Assembly (NCBI RefSeq): GCF_046630445.1
Contig: NC_092338.1
Coordinates: 147,631,501 to 147,695,500, forward strand
DNA: 64,000 nucleotides
Origin: Rutidosis leptorrhynchoides
Lineage: Eukaryota; Streptophyta; Magnoliopsida; Asterales; Asteraceae
Reading direction: 5' to 3'
The notes below the pieces were generated by a model. That model ran no database searches, had not been told where the DNA came from, and saw only the letters and a list, made by a program, of their open reading frames with translations. Position 1 is the stretch's first letter. Every line of letters starts with the position of its first letter. Below, piece after piece: positions 1 to 12,575 of this stretch. The position numbers and the translations under genes are program-made.

Positions 1-86
1 TTCTCCCTTTAAAGTCCAGGGAAATAACATGAGCTAGATCTGTTCATCCTCAACTTCTCTAATTTTGAATAGAGTACAAATCCTAT
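1..86 (-). mobile_element. Athila-like element D, gag fragment left of insertion C
   Basis: This short stretch reads on the minus strand like the middle of an Athila/Tat-type Ty3/gypsy gag. Similar gag sequence is found again from 8624 rightwards on the same strand. The two pieces are separated by element C, which has a 5-bp target duplication (CCTAT at 82-86 and 8624-8628). The rest of element D lies outside the window to the left. Fossil, broken. Confidence 0.7.
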
Positions 87-1164
87 TGAAAGGACCCGTT
101 CATATACATTATAAACGATTCACAATAGTTGATTACATCGTGAGGTATTTAACCTCTATATGATACATTTTACAAACATTGCATTCGTTTTTAAAAGACA
201 AACTTTCTTTACAATGAAAGTTGACGGCATGCACACCATTTCATAATACATCCAACTATAATTGGCTTAATAATAATCTTGATGAACTCAATGACTCGAA
301 TGCAACGTCTTTCAAAATATGCCATAAATGACTCCAAGTAATATCCTTAAAATGAGCTAATGCACAGCGGAAGATTTCTTTAATACCTGAGAATAAACAT
401 GCTTTAAAGTGTCAACCAAAAGGTTGGTGAGTTCATAGGTTTATCATAACAATCATTTCAATATATTAATAGACCACAAGATTTCCGTTTATAAATATAT
501 GTACACTCGCAAGTGTATAAAAGTATTCTATAAGTTGTAGGCACCCGGTAACAAGCCTTAACATTCATGTTTTACCCTCTGAAGTACACCAGATCAGGTG
601 TGTTTAAAATAACCTCGAAGTACTAAAGCATCCCATAGTCAGGATGGGGTTTGTCAGGCCCAATAGATCTATCTTTAGGATTCGCGCCTACCGTACATAG
701 ACAAGTAGTTTAATGTTACCAAGCTAAGGGTATATTTCTGGTTTAAACCCACGTAGAATTAGTTTTAGTACTTGTGCCTATTTCGTAAAACATTTATAAA
801 AACAGCGCATGTATTCTCAGTCCCAAAAATATATATATAAAAGGGAGCAAATGAAACTCACAATACTGTATTTCGTAGTAAAAATACATATAACGTCATT
901 TAATAAGTGCAAGGTTGGCCTCAGATTCACGAACGTATCAATATTGAGATTCAATATTGCAGGAAAGTACGTAGACGCAACGGATATGATAAACACTAGA
1001 TTGACCTCACGAGCATACCCATGAACCATACCCATCACCTCCATAGCTATAACCCATAATTTCCTTAGCTTCGACTCATTCAAAAAAACTATTTTGAAAT
1101 CACTCGGACAGCACTCCGTCGTAATATTTTATGTATACTAATAATATCTTGAAATAATACAGAG

Positions 1165-1267
<103 letters not shown>

Positions 1268-1363
1268 CAATTGAGAGAGTTTAGAGAAATATATTTTCAA
1301 GTTTCTATGAAATAATGAAACCTATTGAATTCTATTTATAATAGATTTTTGAATTAAAAAAAA

Positions 1364-1475
1364 TGAATTATTAAAGTATGAATTATTAAAGTGAATTATT
1401 AAAGTGAATTATTAAAGTATGAATTATTATAGTGAATTATTAAAGTATGAATTATTAAAGTGAATTATTAAAGTT
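1364..1475. repeat. Minisatellite, unit GAATTATTAAAGT(AT)
   Basis: Eight or so head-to-tail copies of a 13- to 15-bp unit GAATTATTAAAGT with optional AT, followed by degenerate AAAGTAAAGT repeats to about 1530. The copy in the partner LTR (7728-7867) has a different unit count. Confidence 0.9.
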
Positions 1476-2231
1476 AAAGTAAAGTAAAAGTAAAGTAAAG
1501 GTAAAGTTAAAGTATAGTAAAAGTATAAAAAACTATGTATGTATAATACGCGTATAAATATATATAATATTAATTTAAATCGTTATATATATTTAATGAA
1601 ATAAAATATAAATATCGTTATATTTATTATACTAGTTAAGTAATGAGTTGTCAAAAGTGATTCTAGATATCTATAAAAGTTATATACGTTTTAATAATAA
1701 AGTTCTTTTTAAACTGAAAACGTCTTTGTACGTTTGAAAATAGATTAATAGAATATTATGGAAACCAATTCTCCACTAACTTTTGTCTAACTTTCGTAAA
1801 TGACACTTTTTGTTTTTATTTATAAATAGCTTTACAAATTATTCTGAATATCGTTAAGAGGAATAGATTTTCTCAAATCATAGTGGACCTCTCAACAGAG
1901 ACTTGTAATCATAATTCAATGTTTCTGATAATTCAATCATTTAATATATATTTTTTTCGTCGAAAATCATATTGAAACAAATACGTTCGTGTAAAGTATT
2001 ATACGTTTAATACTTTATTAATATTCTCAAGTTATAATATATATATACATACATATACATATCTATTTATATATAACGGTTCGTGAATCGTCAGAATTTG
2101 GTCGAGGTTATAATGAATGTATGAACACAGTTTAAAATTCTTGAGATTTAACTTAACAAACTTTGCTTATCGTGTCGGAATAATATAAAGATTAAAGTTT
2201 AAATTTGGTCGGAAATTTCCAGGTCGTCACA

Positions 2232-2250
2232 GTACCTACCCGTTAAAGAA
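2232..2250 (-). promoter_or_regulatory. Polypurine-tract region of element C
   Basis: On the minus strand the sequence TTTAACGGGTAGGTAC ends directly at the start of the 3' LTR. This is the usual position of the plus-strand primer. It resembles the tract before the 3' LTR of E (28858-28874) and I (63917-63935). Confidence 0.7.
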
Positions 2251-5200
2251 ATTTCGTCCCCGAAATTTGATAGAGGTCGTCATGACTAACAATGAGAATG
2301 TTATTATAACGATTATAGAGTTTTATCATGTTCAAGAAGAATGGATAAAATAATTCGATTACTCGAAGCGTGTGAGTGAAGTTATCGTAAATGAATGAAA
2401 TAAGATAATAGTGATTCGTCGTATCTTTTGACGTCATCACGATTGATCTCCGAAAAGAAAATCTTTGTAATCTATATTGGATTTGATTATTCAGCGATTA
2501 AGGAAATTATGATCCTCTTCGAATTAATGCGATAATCCATTTTAATTTCTCTGTCGGATATTTCACTATAAATCCACCTCATTTGTTTTCTTACAACTCA
2601 CACCTTCTCAACTCATATTTTAAAGTATTTGTCAATATGTTTCATCCAGTGCTGATTCTTGATATACTCATCACTTTAATATCTATCGCTCTTCTTTTTC
2701 ATCTGCCTCCAGAAGAATCTATTTACTTCTACTATACTCTTGGTTTTATAGTGTTTTTAGTTCTCCCGTGTCTTTATATTGCTATATGCATTGATATATA
2801 CGGTTTGTGATTTCTGGGTTGTTGTTGGGTTTTATATCTTCCCTTATATTTCAAAGTCCTTGCTTCTTCTATAATCATTGTCATCCACAGTTAATGCTCT
2901 CTTCTATTTGCTATGATTTATACTCCCATTTCTAGTTCGGAGCTTTGTCCTTTCGTTTCTTCTTCTTGCGATTAAGCACCGCTTGTAATGGTCCAGAATT
3001 CGCAGATATAAATTTCGGAATGAACATTGTTAATGTTCTAGGAAGGAAATTGTAATGACACGATCTTGACTTGTCAAATTACCAGAATACCTCGGAAAAG
3101 ACCGAATCATCAAGAAATATTTTCTTGATATTTAGAGATCAAAGAGAATACAAAAGTCGTGTAACATAGCACATGATGACGTTATGATCTGTGAATCATC
3201 ATGTTCCATTTAGAAACTCAGCATGAATTACTGTAATATAATCACGTTGATCAAGTGTTATTATATTATACTAACTCATGCTTCAGCTCCCAACACTTCT
3301 TCAAGAATATTCCTATTTTAAACTCGAATGTTTCAGAATTTAGAAACTAAAACAGTTTCTTTTATGATATAATACAGATAGCGCGAAGAGGTAAATGATT
3401 TCAGATAAGAAAAATTATAAAAATATCTTCAGAAGTATGGATGATATTTATAATGAAAGATACGATGATATCTTAGAATGTCTAATATCAGAGGATGATG
3501 AAGGATATTATCCGCAGGGGTTTAGAGTCAGGAGCAAGGTATTCGTTAATGACTTCAGCAAGTACTGAATCATTTGGATTCTTTGATGGAAGGTTCAGCC
3601 TTTGTGATTTGTCCACAGCCTCCTTCATACTTTGCTCAATCCGTTTTCCAGTTCCAAAGCTTCTCTTTTTCTGAGTTTTGCCAATATACTATCCTTTATC
3701 ATCCAACTTTTTACTGTTAAGGTCGTTTACAGTTTTTGCTGCTTCATCAGCATTTTTCAAAATTTCGAGAACTGGTTCGCAGTTTAGGGTGTTTTTCAGA
3801 AATTTCTCATTCAAAGAATGTAAGTCTTGGAGGTAGACATTGTGTGTATATGTAATTATTGATGTAGACATGCTGCGAGGTTTCAAAATACTGATTGCTG
3901 ATTCTCAATAATTGGTATGGCAATTCTTGTTATAAGGTACGAATGAGTATATGATAGGGTTTCGATAATTATAATGATTTTTTTTTTTTTTGGAAAGTCA
4001 AAGATCAATGAAGTTGTTGGTAAGTTTATTGCTAATGTGGTGAATATAAACGATTCCCCGGTAACGTTGGCGAAAGGGCAACGTATCTATCGAGGTTATA
4101 ATAAGACTGTTTTGATTGAGAAGTCGAAGATGACTTGCTGGAGCTGTGACAAAACTGTCTATTTTGAAACGGAATTGAAAAGTTATTTTAGCTAGTAAAT
4201 GCCAAAGGGTCTAACACGGATACGTGTCGAACTATGACTTGGGTTTTGAGAGTTTTTCAGGTGTATAACTGTGGGTAACATGTGGTTGGATCATCATCTC
4301 GATTGTTCCTTAGTTGAAGTGTCTTCAGGAATTTCGAAGGGTTTGAGCACATATTGTAATCGTTAATACATATGATGTTCTAACACAGTTTTGAAGTCAA
4401 AGTATAGCTTTGAAAGATATAGAAATCTAAGAGTGATGATACTGGTTATATTTCGAATTGAATTATGCGATTTCAAAATCAGAATATATAATTGAATTTG
4501 AATGAGTATGATTTTTTTGATTTATATGAAAGAATGGATATTGTTGTGAAAGTAGGGAGTATAGTTGATGATTGCTGAATCAGTTTTGAAAAATGTAATA
4601 TATTAATTGTGAATTTATATATCTCTCGGGTATTACCTACCCGTTAAAAAAAATTTCACAATTAATATTTTGTACAAAAGAAGTTTATTACAGTCTTTAT
4701 GAAAATATATGTGTATATTTTCTTTAGATGTAATATAGATTTAACGAGTTAATATTAAATTAAACTCATTTGTTTTATGGTTGGAACTAGAATTGAGTAA
4801 TCCCTAAAACTTTATAAATTGCATAAGTATTTCTTCAATAATATTGAAATTATGAATCATTACTTTGTTATTTGTTGGTTTTCGTGAAATTCTTGTGAAC
4901 TTCGCAAGGTACGAATGATGTTATTTGAAAAGTTTCGAGTACATCGATGATGAAAGTGTAAAATCAAACATATATTCGAATAATACACTTGATTTATTAT
5001 GAATTGGATTTTTTATTGAATTGAGACAGAGATTGTAATTAACGATGGTTAAGTTGCAGACGAAGGACGTACATCATTGCATATTTGTAATATGAATTAA
5101 CTGAGTAGTTAAGATTCACATATAATAGCTTAGTACGGGAAGATTTATTATGGTTTAAAAATTTATACATATAAAATATACATATAAATCTTTCGATTGG

Positions 5201-5519
5201 AAATGAGTTAATACTTCATAACTCATTGATACAATATATTTGTTGTTGATTCGTAATGATGTCCACAATGATTCTTGAACTGACAGAGTTTGTGATGTTA
5301 CAGGTGCTGTTGATTCTGACGATACTGACGGCACTGACTGTGTTGATGATGCTACGGTCCTGTTGATGCTGTTGGTAAAACAATTCTAGCTTGTAAATCG
5401 TACACCATTTTCGATCAAAGTTTCTACTCTACCATCTCCGTTCACTCATCCGATTTACGGTCAGAATTAAATAATCTCTAAGATTTTGGAGATTACATAA
5501 CTGCCGCAGAGATATCTCT
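2251..5519 (-). other. Internal region of C without recognisable genes
   Basis: AT-rich sequence between the 3' LTR and the gag-like part. Only short, low-complexity reading frames are present and I recognise no protein. It contains a second polypurine-tract-like sequence at 4634-4648. Parts of it have counterparts in the internal region of E (26200-28870), so it is shared family sequence rather than host DNA. Confidence 0.6.
4634..4648 (-). repeat. Internal copy of the PPT-like motif in C
   Basis: Minus strand reads TTTAACGGGTAGGTA, the same 15 bases as at the 3' LTR edge (2232-2247). The same duplication exists in E at 26379-26393. Confidence 0.75.
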
Positions 5520-6131
5520 TCAATGAAGTTTATGAATTAATACTTCATCGTTTGTTGTTGTTGATATTCCTGGATATTTACAGGGCGTATGACGTTGATG
5601 TTTGAGATACATATTGTGATGTTGCGGTGTGGGATGTGGATGTTGTTGTTGGTGGTGGTGATGGTACTGTTGGTGTTGCTGATGGTGGTACTGTTTATGC
5701 TGCTGCTGCTGGTGTTTGTAACCTTTGCACCAAATTCTCAAAAGCCACTACCCGAGCGCGAAGCTCGTTGACTTCTTCTATTACACCGGGGTGATTGTCG
5801 GTTCGGACGAGCGGACAATCACCCCGAGAATTTGGTGTAGTATATAATCGTGACGAGATACTCTAGAAATAAGAGAGAAAATGGTGTTTCGGATAGGTTC
5901 GCCGGTAAGTGCTTCAGGTTCTTCGCCAAGAGGGCAATGTGGTGGATGGAAGGGATCACCTTTTTCTTGTCTCCAATGATTAAGGAGGCTACGAACCCAT
6001 CCCCAATTCATCCAGAATAGATGATGACTAATTGGTTGATCCATTCCGGTCACACTGCTTTCGGAACTTGAGTGGGATTCCATTTCGGAATCCGAGGGAC
6101 TTAAACTAATGACGAATTCCATTTCGTACAA
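5520..6131 (-). pseudogene. Gag-like remnant of element C
   Basis: Minus-strand coding-like region just downstream (in element sense) of the PBS. The first part is acidic and Ser/Glu-rich; the second part is dominated by Gln and His from CAG/CAC-type repeats at about 5600-5720. A homologous region lies in E at about 25640-26190. By position and by resemblance to chromovirus gag starts I take it as a gag remnant; no zinc knuckle is visible. Broken fossil. Confidence 0.5.
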
Positions 6132-6496
6132 TTGAATAAAGAATTTTTCGATATGAAATGATTTTCCGGCTATCGGGTGGTATTCTAATTATATAGAGCA
6201 AAAGGTTTCGTAGATTACGGAGGAATTTACGGAATATGTCAGGCAAAGTTTACAGTAACAGATACGATAAGATATGAATTAGCAGATACGCTAAGATATG
6301 AATTTTGTCTATACACTATTCATGCAATCAATGTAATAAGATGTGTCTAGACTAAGAATGATAAGCAGGTAATTTCCGACAAGAATGATGAGCAAAACTT
6401 TTGAAATGCAGACACGGTCGAAGTCCAGACTCACTAATGCATCCTAACGACTATCAGTTAGACACACTAATGCAGACCTGGTTCGCTAAGACCACC

Positions 6497-6508
6497 GCTC
6501 TGATACCA
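6497..6508 (-). promoter_or_regulatory. Primer binding site of element C (tRNA-iMet)
   Basis: Minus strand TGGTATCAGAGC, the standard plant LTR-retrotransposon primer site complementary to initiator methionine tRNA. It sits 2 bp inside the 5' LTR that starts at 6511. Confidence 0.93.
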
Positions 6509-6510
6509 AC

Positions 6511-7586
6511 TGAAAGGACCCGTTCATATACATTATAAACGATTCACAATAGTTGATTACATCGCGAGGTATTTGACCTCTATATGATACATTTTACAAA
6601 CATTGCATTCGTTTTTAAAAGACAAACTTTCTTTACAATGAAAGTTGACGGCATGCACACCATTTCATAATACATCCAACTATAATTGGCTTAATAATAA
6701 TCTTGATGAACTCAATGACTCGAATGCAACGTCTTTCAAAATATGCCATAAATGACTCCAAGTAATATCCTTAAAATGAGCTAATGCACAGCGGAAGATT
6801 TCTTTAATACTTGAGAATAAACATGCTTTAAAGTGTTAACCAAAAGGTTGGTGAGTTCATAGGTTTATCATAACAATCATTTCAATATATTAATAGACCA
6901 CAAGATTTCCGTTTATAAATATATGTACACTCGCAAGTGTATAAAAGTATTCTATAAGTTGTAGGCACCTGGTAACAATCCTTAACGTTCATGTTTTACC
7001 CTCTGAAGTACACCAGATCAGGTGTGTTTAAAATAACCTCGAAGTACTAAAGCATCCCATAGTCAGGATGGGGTTTGTCAGGCCCAATAGATCTATCTTT
7101 AGGATTCGCGCCTATCGTACATAGACAAGTAGTTTAATGTTACCAAGCTAAGGGTATATTTCTGGTTTAAACCCACGTAGAATTAGTTTTAGTACTTGTG
7201 CCTATTTCGTAAAACATTTATAAAAATAGCGCATGTATTCTCAGTCCCAAAAATATATATAAAAGGGAGCAAATGAAACTCACAATACTGTATTTCGTAG
7301 TAAAAATACATATAACGTCATTTAATAAGTGCAAGGTTGGCCTCGGATTCACGAACGTATCAATATTGAGATTCAATATTGCAGGAAAGTACGTAGACAC
7401 AACGGATATGATAAACACTAGATTGACCTCACGAGCATACCCATGAACCATACCCATCACCTCCATAGCTATAACCCATAATTTCCTTAGCTTCGACTCA
7501 TTCAAAAAAACTATTTTGAAATCACTCGGACAGCACTCCGTCGTAATATTTTATGTATACTAATAATATCTTGAAATAATACAGAG

Positions 7587-7631
<45 letters not shown>

Positions 7632-8623
7632 CAATTGAGAGAGTTTAGAGAAATATATTTTCAAGTTTCTATGAAATAATGAAACCTATTGAATTCTATT
7701 TATAATAGATTTTTGAATTAAAAAAATGAATTATTAAAGTATGAATTATTAAAGTGAATTATTAAAGTATGAATTATTAAAGTGAATTATTAAAGTATGA
7801 ATTATTAAAGTATGAATTATTATAGTGAATTATTAAAGTATGAATTATTAAAGTGAATTATTAAAGTTAAAGTAAAGTAAAAGTAAAGTAAAGGTAAAGT
7901 TAAAGTATAGTAAAAGTATAAAAAACTATGTATGTATAATACGCGTATAAATATATATAATATTAATTTAAATCGTTATATATATTTAATGAAATAAAAT
8001 ATAAATATCGTTATATTTATTATACTGGTTAAGTAATGAGTTGTCAAAAGTGATTCTAGATATCTATAAAAGTTATATATGTTTTAATAATAAAGTTCTT
8101 TTTAAACTGAAAACGTCTTTGTACGTTTGAAAATAGATTAATAGAATATTATGGAAACCAATTCTCCACTAACTTTTGTCTAACTTTCGTAAATGACACT
8201 TTTTGTTTTTATTTATAAATAGCTTTACAAATTATTCTGAATATCGTTAAGAGGAATAGATTTTCTCAAATCATAGTGGACCTCTCACCAGAGACTTGTA
8301 ATCATAATTCAATATTTCTGATAATTCAATCATTTAATATATTTTTTTTCGTCGAAAATCATATTGAAACAAATACGTTCGTGTAAAGTATTATACGTTT
8401 AATACTTTATTAATATTCTCAAGTTATAATATATATATACATACATATACATATCTATTTATATATAACGGTTCGTGAATCGTCGGAATTTGGTCGAGGT
8501 TATAATGAATGTATGAACACAGTTTAAAATTCTTGAGATTTAACTTAACAAACTTTGCTTATCGTGTCGGAATAATATAAAGATTAAAGTTTAAATTTGG
8601 TCGGAAATTTCCGGGTCGTCACA
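6511..8623 (-). repeat. 5' LTR of element C
   Basis: This 2113-bp partner of 87-2231 has the same ends, a shorter (AT)n at 7588-7628 and a longer GAATTATTAAAGT minisatellite at 7728-7867. It is followed by CCTAT, the right target duplication. Confidence 0.92.
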
Positions 8624-9142
8624 CCTATTAAAGGTACGAAGATGTTCGTTTGGATCTTCTTTTGGCGTACCACTAAATTGGCACTGATTAGTTACCATGT
8701 GTAGGATTTATCCTTTAATTTCATAATCTGGCGCATTAATATCTGGTTGAGTAATGGCATGACCTTGGCCAGTGCGTGTAGCTCTCATTCGATCTTTCAT
8801 ACTTAGAGGTTCTTGATTTTCCATGATTGAATTTGTTGAATCTGAATCACTAGAGGATTCCGATTTAATGGTTTCTTCCTCGACAATCTCTGGATGAGTA
8901 ATTTGTGGTTCAGGAGGAATAATTAGTGGTTCAGGATCTCTGAATTGTCCTTGAATATCCTCCGGGTTCTCAATTGTGAGGTTGGGTTCAAAAAATGGAT
9001 TATCGGAAATTTGAATTGGAGTACTTGGTCGACTTGATGATGATTCTAAAGAAAAATCAATGGCGACAATATTGGCTAGATATCTTGATCGAGTTAGAGG
9101 AGGTGAACGTATGAAAGGTGGTGAACGTTTTGCTCGGTGCAT
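8624..9142 (-). pseudogene. Athila-like element D, gag 5' part
   Basis: The minus-strand frame contains a Pro/Glu/Ser-rich N-terminal segment followed by a segment of the type PDYEIKG and HxVxNQxQFxG, which I recognise from the start of the gag core of Athila/Tat Ty3/gypsy elements. The frame starts near 9142 and is interrupted at 8624 by element C; related sequence continues at 1-86. Upstream lie a long leader and a tRNA-Asp primer site, as expected for Athila. Broken fossil. Confidence 0.7.
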
Positions 9143-10441
9143 TCACAGAATATCCTATTAGTTATAAAGATAAAAATTATATAAGTTATTAAATTAATAG
9201 ACTTTTCTGATTTTGCCCACGTTTAGAATAGCCAATAGATGCAGCAGGTAGCCAGGACTCTTTAAATCGGAAGCCCACAACTCGCCACTAACAAATTCAA
9301 CTATTATTACGAACCAGAAAATTTTGGATGTCTATCAATTTAACCGCTTAAAATAATTTTTCGTCGAGATTTAAAGAAAATATAGAAAATTCTATGTCCT
9401 AAAAACTAGAGCGTAGAAATGAGAAAAGAAAAAGAGTGCGTCGAAAAACAAGAGGTCGAAAAACAAACGTCGGGAATCAAAAAGTCAAAAAATAATAATA
9501 AGAAAGTAAAGCGTCGAAACTTAAAAGTCTAAAAACTTAAGGCTAAAAAATTGCGCCTAAAAGTATTAAAGCTTAAAGGAATTCTATATCCAAAACGGCA
9601 ATAACTTAAAAAGGCACTAAAACCTATTAAATATTAAAGCGATAAGTAACGTCGTAAAATTCTAAAGCGTCTAAATCTTAATCTAAAGAAAAATCACTTA
9701 AGGGATTTTACGGCAAATCCTAAAAATCTAGAAATAAAAATTAACTACGGCAAAAACTAAGTTTAAAACTAATTACGAACGATAAAAAAATACAAATTAG
9801 GAATTAAACGATAATAAAGAAAAATACAAAATACAAAAAGATATAAAAAATGATAAAATTACTTATTTTTATAAAAATATTATTTTTATATTATTATTTC
9901 ATAAAAGTATTAATTTTATAATTAATAAAACTAAATTAACACTTAAAAATACAAATTTAATTTAAAAACTAAACTAATTATTATTAAATTTAACCCTAAT
10001 TACTAATTAATTAATAATAATAATTAATAAACCCTAACCCTAATTCGTACAGACGAGGTACCAGACCTGTCAAATCATGTCATACGTTCGCATGATGTTG
10101 AAGTTATACAGCCATGCGGTCGCATGGGTTAGGATACCAGGCCTGATATTTGGGCTGCTACAGTGGCATGCCCGAATACTTATTTATATTTTTTTTGATT
10201 TTATAGAAAATAATATGTAATACAAACTTATAAAAAATTCTTACTTATTAGTTTTAATTTTTAACAAAAGAAAAATAAAATTATAAACTTTTTAATTTAA
10301 ATACTTAAAAATATAGATATATATTTTTCTTTTATTTTTTTTATGTTTTTGTATTTTAATATTTAAAAATTCCTTTATTTTTTTACAAAAATAGATTAAA
10401 AATAAATATATTTTTTTAATATGGAGTTTCGCTTTGGCGTG
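9143..10441 (-). other. Long untranslated leader of element D
   Basis: There is no coding sequence. The leader is very A-rich with degenerate short repeats around GTCGAAAAACAA and CTTAAAGTCTAAAA (about 9360-9800). It contains a diverged palindrome pair (10079-10094 and 10112-10127, the latter CCATGCGGTCGCATGG) and a telobox-like AAACCCTAACCCTAA at about 10027-10041. Confidence 0.6.
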
Positions 10442-10459
10442 TCCCCGGCAGCGGCGCCA
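10442..10459 (-). promoter_or_regulatory. Primer binding site of element D (tRNA-Asp type)
   Basis: Minus strand TGGCGCCGCTGCCGGGGA, the primer site characteristic of Athila/Tat elements. It lies a few bases inside the LTR, which starts TGATGTG at 10468 on the plus strand. Confidence 0.9.
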
Positions 10460-10854
10460 AAAATACTTGATGTGTGTGAAGTGTAGTACGAAATAGATTA
10501 TATTTTACTACGAAATACTATTAAATATGATACAATTTTACACAAGTTATTTATTTATTTATAGAATGGATATACCTAAACCTTGCTACAACACTTATAG
10601 GCAGTGTACCTAATCGTAGAGTAGTGTAGTTTTTAGTAAGTCCCGTTCATTCCACAGGGATCTAGCTGAGTTTAACGCTATATTTATTTTAAACTATATT
10701 TATATATAAATATGTATATATATATAAAAGTAGTATTATTATTATAAAAGGGGAGTTTTACCGTTTAATGGCCGGTTTGTCGATTTTACGTCTTAAGTCA
10801 CAATTAAAACCTAATGTAAAATATTAAATATAAAAATGACTTAATTTAAAGCGT

Positions 10855-10965
10855 AAAGTTAATGACGATAAATAAAAGTGCGATAAATAAAATTGCAGTA
10901 ATTTAAAGTACGATAAATAAAATGACGATAAATAAAATGACGGTAAATAAAAGTACGATGAGATA
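10855..10965. repeat. Minisatellite, unit near TGACGATAAATAAAA
   Basis: Six to eight degenerate copies of a 13- to 16-bp unit. A reduced version exists in the D2 LTR (about 12650-12740), and an inverse-orientation relative lies in E at 26690-26860. Confidence 0.8.
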
Positions 10966-11865
10966 TAAATTAAAAGAATTATGCTTATTTAAACTTCCAT
11001 AATCATGATGTTTGACGTGTTGATTTTAGTTTATTACCAAGGGTTAATTATCCTTTGTCCTGGTTTATTTGATACGTCCATCTGATTTTTTTCCATAATA
11101 GTTCATCGGTCATAAATATAAAGTGCGAGTGTCCTCGTCAAATTACCCTTATACCCGAAGTCAAATATTCCAACTAATTGGGGACTTAAACTGTAACAAG
11201 GTCTTAATACTTTGTTAATGATTACACCAGGTTATCGACTGTGTGTAACCCAAGGTTTTAATACGTTGTTAACAATTACACCAATTTTCCTTGTATGTAA
11301 TCCACCCCTGTTTTAATGAGTCCATTGACTATTAATCCATTCCCGTGTCCGGTTAAATGAAAGATTATTAGTATTTATAAATATCCCGCCCATCGTGTCT
11401 GATCGAATGTATGTGGTTATTTATAATTACCTCAAATTGTAAATCTTTATATTAAATTAACGAACTATCACTCAGTTAAACAAATATAAAGCCCATTAAT
11501 AGCCCATAGTCCAATTTCCACAAGTGTCGGTCTTTTGTCCAAACCCCAATTATGGTCCAAAGCCCAATAATCCAGTCTTAATATTTAGTCTAACATCATG
11601 ATTACTTCGGCTTAAATAAGCATAATAATAACTTAGCTACGAGACATTAATTTAAAAAGGTTGAACATAACTTACAATGAGTATTAATCGCGTAGTGTTA
11701 CACGGACAGAGTTTCGACTTACAAAACCTTAAAACATTCGCTACTATAACCTTATTATTATTATTAACTTAAAACTAAAATTAAAATTAAAATTATAAAT
11801 ATAAATATATTGAGAGAGAGTAAGATATATAATATAGGTGTGTTTTATTCGAGCAGAAAACGTTC

Positions 11866-11942
11866 CGATTTATAGATGTGGCCAGTCTTCTAGTGTCATG
11901 CGATCGCATGAATTATCTTCTTCCTGGCCATGCGATCGCATG
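11866..11942 (-). promoter_or_regulatory. LTR promoter: TATA box with twin GCGATCGC palindromes (element D)
   Basis: On the minus strand: palindrome CATGCGATCGCATG (11942-11929), 17-bp spacer, palindrome TCATGCGATCGCATGA (11911-11896), about 20 bp, then CTATAAAT (11875-11868). Both palindromes are perfect. The same arrangement occurs at 13699-13771 and 58717-58792. Confidence 0.6.
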
Positions 11943-12498
11943 AACAACTGTACTCAGATATTTTGCTTTTAAAACGTGGGCTGCTCGATTATTTAATATA
12001 TATAATATAATATATATAATTTTATATAATTATATATATATTATATTATATTCTTGTGCAATGTTGACTTGTAATTTTAGCTCCGTTGACTCGCGCGTTA
12101 ATGCTCGGTTCAGGTGTCGGTTCCGGATTTTCGAACGTCCTTTCGTACGATGTAATATCTTGTACTTTGCGTTTAGCGGCTTGTACTCTTGTAATTTTTA
12201 GATGTTTCTCATCAATAATTTGAACCACTTGAATTTTACTTTGTACTTTTGAGCTTTTTGGTCGTTTGCGTCTTCAAATCGTCGAATCTGTCTTTGTCTT
12301 CACCTTTTATCATTTAAACGAATATCACTTGTAAATAGAAAATTGCAACTAAAAGCTTGTCTTTCTTGAATGATAATGCTATGAAATATATGTTCGTTTT
12401 TAGCATTATCATATAGTAGTGTATTTTTTAGTAAGTCTGGTTCATTCCACAGGGAGCTAGTGATTACGTACTATATTTTTAATAACTATATTTAAATA

Positions 12499-12508
<10 letters not shown>

Positions 12509-12572
<64 letters not shown>
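12509..12572. repeat. (AT)n microsatellite
   Basis: Uninterrupted AT dinucleotide array inside the D2 LTR. A second one lies at 13597-13640 in the same LTR. Confidence 0.95.

Positions 12573-12575
<3 letters not shown>

Larger units (their letters stand above)
8624..12411 (-). mobile_element. Athila-like Ty3/gypsy element D, 5' half
   Basis: In minus-strand order: 5' LTR 10468-12411, tRNA-Asp primer site 10442-10459, A-rich leader 9143-10441, gag start 9142-8624, then the nested element C and more gag at 1-86. Pol and the 3' LTR would lie left of the window. Its 5' LTR edge (12411) falls inside another, related LTR (12412-14240), so D is younger than D2. No LTR pair is available in the window for dating. 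Confidence 0.75.
10468..12411 (-). repeat. 5' LTR of element D
   Basis: This 1944-bp LTR starts, in element sense, TGATAATGCTAAAAACG at 12411 and ends CATCA next to the tRNA-Asp primer site. It contains a minisatellite (10855-10965), a TATA-type box (11868-11875, minus) with two GCGATCGC palindromes upstream (11896-11911 and 11929-11942), and CT-rich sequence after the TATA box. It is homologous along most of its length to 12412-14240, but clearly diverged. Confidence 0.8.

Noticed and set aside
2583-2810. 75-codon hydrophobic frame on the plus strand of C
   Set aside because: Antisense to the element, AT-rich, no family recognised; likely chance.
10027-10041. Interstitial telomere
   Set aside because: Only two TTTAGGG-like units; a telobox-sized motif, not a telomeric array.
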